Source: an uncultured Clostridia bacterium
Lineage (GTDB): Bacteria; Bacillota; Clostridia; Tissierellales; Peptoniphilaceae
Direction: 5' to 3'
Length of the DNA: 14,313 bases
Assembly: GCA_945916025.1 (NCBI GenBank)
Contig: CAMEGD010000027.1
Location: forward strand, 1 to 14,313
Made by a program: the position numbers and the translations under genes
Notes under the pieces: model-generated
What the model was told of the DNA's origin: nothing
Database searches by the model: none
The model's input: the letters and a program-made list of their open reading frames with translations, nothing else
Shown here: positions 13,136 through 14,313 of the stretch, piece after piece
How the letters are laid out: each line of letters starts with the position of its first letter
How positions within the stretch are numbered: position 1 is the stretch's first letter

Positions 13136-14065
13136 CTAATCCATATAATTATCCCATTTCATGGAATTTTCTAATACTTTAACATCTGTTTCCAAATCTA
13201 TAATATCCTCTTCTAATAACTTACTAAATTCTTTGTCAAAGGCCTGTTCTAATAAGATCATAGCCCTCTTTGCATTTTCTGATACATCATCTGAACCTTC
13301 ACACTTAAAAGGTGCATCACAGTAGTGAATGTACTTTGCACAGATATTCGAAGCAGTTTCTAAATAATAAGTTAAAAACCTACTAGCTTTCATAAGCTTT
13401 TGAGGATGACTTTGAATATATTCTAGTATCTGCAAGCCTCTTTCATAAAGTTTTGTGGCATTTTCTTTTATTTCTTCATCCTTAGCATTTTCTACACAAA
13501 AATAAATCTTGTCCAGGTCTTCATTTGCTTCTTTCATCATTTTCATGTAGTTGTTAGTATATTCAATGTCCTTTGTTGATATGCCAGGTATTTCTTTTTT
13601 AGGGTTGTAAACTTTACCAGTAAAAAAGCCTCCACTTAAGGCTATTACACCTGAAATAAGTCCTGATACAAGGGGGGCAAAATTCACTAAGTAATTAAAA
13701 ACTAAAAAACTAAGAAAGAAAATAATGAAACTAACATTAAATTTCATGTTATTTTTCTTTCTTCTTTGTTTAATCTCTGCCTTTTTGTAAACTTTTAAAA
13801 TATCTTGTTTTTTTCTTAAGGCTATTCTTTCTTTTATTTTATCTGCATCAGAAGATAGGGACTTTTTGTTTGCAGCCTTTGTCTTTTCAACAGCTATTTC
13901 CAAGGCCTGGGCTGACAGGTTTGTAATACTAGAAAGTCCTGATAGTATGGAGTTTCCAATAATTTCCAGGGATTTTTTTGTCTCCTCGTCCTTCAAAGAC
14001 TTGTTGTAGTCTTCTAAGTCCTTTCTAAGCTGAGCTCTTTTTATATCGTCATCATTTTTTGACAT
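13136..14065 (-). CDS. xpaC: XpaC-family membrane protein
   Basis: 309 residues. The N-terminal third is charged and helical (1-107), a hydrophobic hairpin at about 110-150 gives two membrane segments, and the C-terminal part (160-309) is again soluble and helical. This layout and the immediate telA neighbour match XpaC, named for hydrolysis of 5-bromo-4-chloroindolyl phosphate in B. subtilis; no phosphatase motif is seen, so that name should not be taken as an enzyme activity. AAAGGA lies about nine bases before the ATG. It is the first gene of xpaC - telA - PAP2. The assignment depends partly on context. Confidence 0.8.
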   Translation of the reverse strand: MSKNDDDIKRAQLRKDLEDYNKSLKDEETKKSLEIIGNSILSGLSSITNLSAQALEIAVEKTKAANKKSLSSDADKIKERIALRKKQDILKVYKKAEIKQRRKKNNMKFNVSFIIFFLSFLVFNYLVNFAPLVSGLISGVIALSGGFFTGKVYNPKKEIPGISTKDIEYTNNYMKMMKEANEDLDKIYFCVENAKDEEIKENATKLYERGLQILEYIQSHPQKLMKASRFLTYYLETASNICAKYIHYCDAPFKCEGSDDVSENAKRAMILLEQAFDKEFSKLLEEDIIDLETDVKVLENSMKWDNYMD

Positions 14066-14103
14066 TTAATTCATCCTTTATTGTAAAACATTTTAATATC
14101 TTT

Positions 14104-14109
14104 ATTATA
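14104..14109 (-). promoter_or_regulatory. -10 box upstream of xpaC
   Basis: A perfect TATAAT on the minus strand, preceded by GGG, with transcription expected near 14097 and a leader of about 32 bases. A TTGAAA is only 10 bases upstream, too close to serve as -35, and nothing better lies at 16-18 bases. Confidence 0.5.
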
Positions 14110-14274
14110 CCCTATAAGTTTTCAAAAAATAAATTATTACAAAACTTTAACTTTTTCATATTTGAATAATCAACTACAAGAATCGTTTTCATGGACTTTA
14201 ATTAGTTACAGCTGCCTATTTTTAAATTTATAAAGAATTATTCCTAAAAAACTTAATATTTTTTTTATTTTTTG

Positions 14275-14303
14275 TTGACATACTGGGATATTTTTTGTAG
14301 TAT
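14275..14303 (+). promoter_or_regulatory. Promoter for a gene beyond the right edge
   Basis: Consensus -35 TTGACA (14275-14280), 17-base spacer, -10 TAGTAT (14298-14303). Transcription would start near 14310, three bases before the window ends, so the gene it serves is not visible. ATACT (14280-14284) and AGTAT (14299-14303) form an inverted repeat inside it. Confidence 0.6.
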
Positions 14304-14313
14304 ATAGATGAGC

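Noticed and set aside
14096..14125. A second sigma-B-like promoter before xpaC (GGGTAT present)
   Set aside because: No GTTT-type -35 lies 12-15 bases upstream; the box is part of a perfect TATAAT and is better read as sigma-A.
14110..14274. Small gene or RNA between xpaC and the right edge
   Set aside because: No frame with a ribosome site, and no convincing folded structure; only AT-rich spacer leading to the TTGACA box.
1..14313. CRISPR array, tRNA, rRNA, riboswitch or phage genes
   Set aside because: No regularly spaced repeats, no cloverleaf ends or conserved rRNA stretches, and no leader with a recognisable riboswitch core were seen on either strand.

Overview
The window is AT-rich chromosomal DNA from a low-GC anaerobic Gram-positive bacterium. 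Strong AGGAGG-type ribosome binding sites, sigma-A-like promoters, two rubredoxins, a VanW/G5-type envelope protein and an XpaC-TelA pair all point to Firmicutes. Clostridia or Tissierellia (Peptoniphilaceae-like) fit best; this placement is inference from gene content. Most genes are core and lie on the minus strand, with no phage, CRISPR, rRNA or tRNA. The only accessory DNA is a scar of two broken insertion sequences.

Left part (1-1186). A lone RsbW-like anti-sigma/HATPase gene (minus) ends at a good terminator. It is preceded by a near-perfect general-stress (sigma-B type) promoter sequence. Divergently, two small rubredoxin genes run on the plus strand to a strong terminator. They were found directly in the sequence and would be missed by a length cutoff.

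Envelope and housekeeping part (1187-8717). A minus operon queG - ylxP-like (DUF503) - nth - vanW-type starts from its own promoter at about 4362-4391, and the TATAAT box is so close that the mRNA should be leaderless with a GTG start. Upstream of it a second operon, sua5/tsaC - rpiB - upp - tagO/wecA - wecB, starts near 8705 and ends at a terminator overlapping the wecB stop. TagO and WecB supply undecaprenyl-linked GlcNAc and UDP-ManNAc for a wall polymer. Upp and RpiB serve nucleotide salvage and pentose phosphate metabolism, Sua5 makes the t6A precursor, and QueG finishes queuosine, so two tRNA modification routes open the two operons.

Middle (8718-9868). Sua5 diverges from a YbaK-type tRNA deacylase gene (plus). 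Between them sits a perfect 9-bp inverted repeat next to an extended -10 promoter. After ybaK, a 540-base gene-free stretch holds two truncated insertion sequences facing each other: the 5' end of an IS256-type element (plus) and the 5' end of an ISL3-type element (minus), joined near 9600. Each keeps a hairpin that probably limited transposase expression from outside transcription.

Right part (9869-14313). On the minus strand, xpaC - telA - PAP2-phosphatase form one operon, followed by a CNNM/CBS/CorC-type membrane protein with its own promoter and terminator. The last bases hold a plus-strand promoter (TTGACA-17-TAGTAT) for a gene beyond the window.

The coding content looks ordinary and I do not see a new multi-gene system. 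The more interesting signals are regulatory: the sigma-B-like promoter on an orphan anti-sigma gene, two leaderless or almost leaderless operon starts, an unexplained palindrome between divergent tRNA-quality genes, and repeated nesting of stop codons inside the next gene's Shine-Dalgarno.
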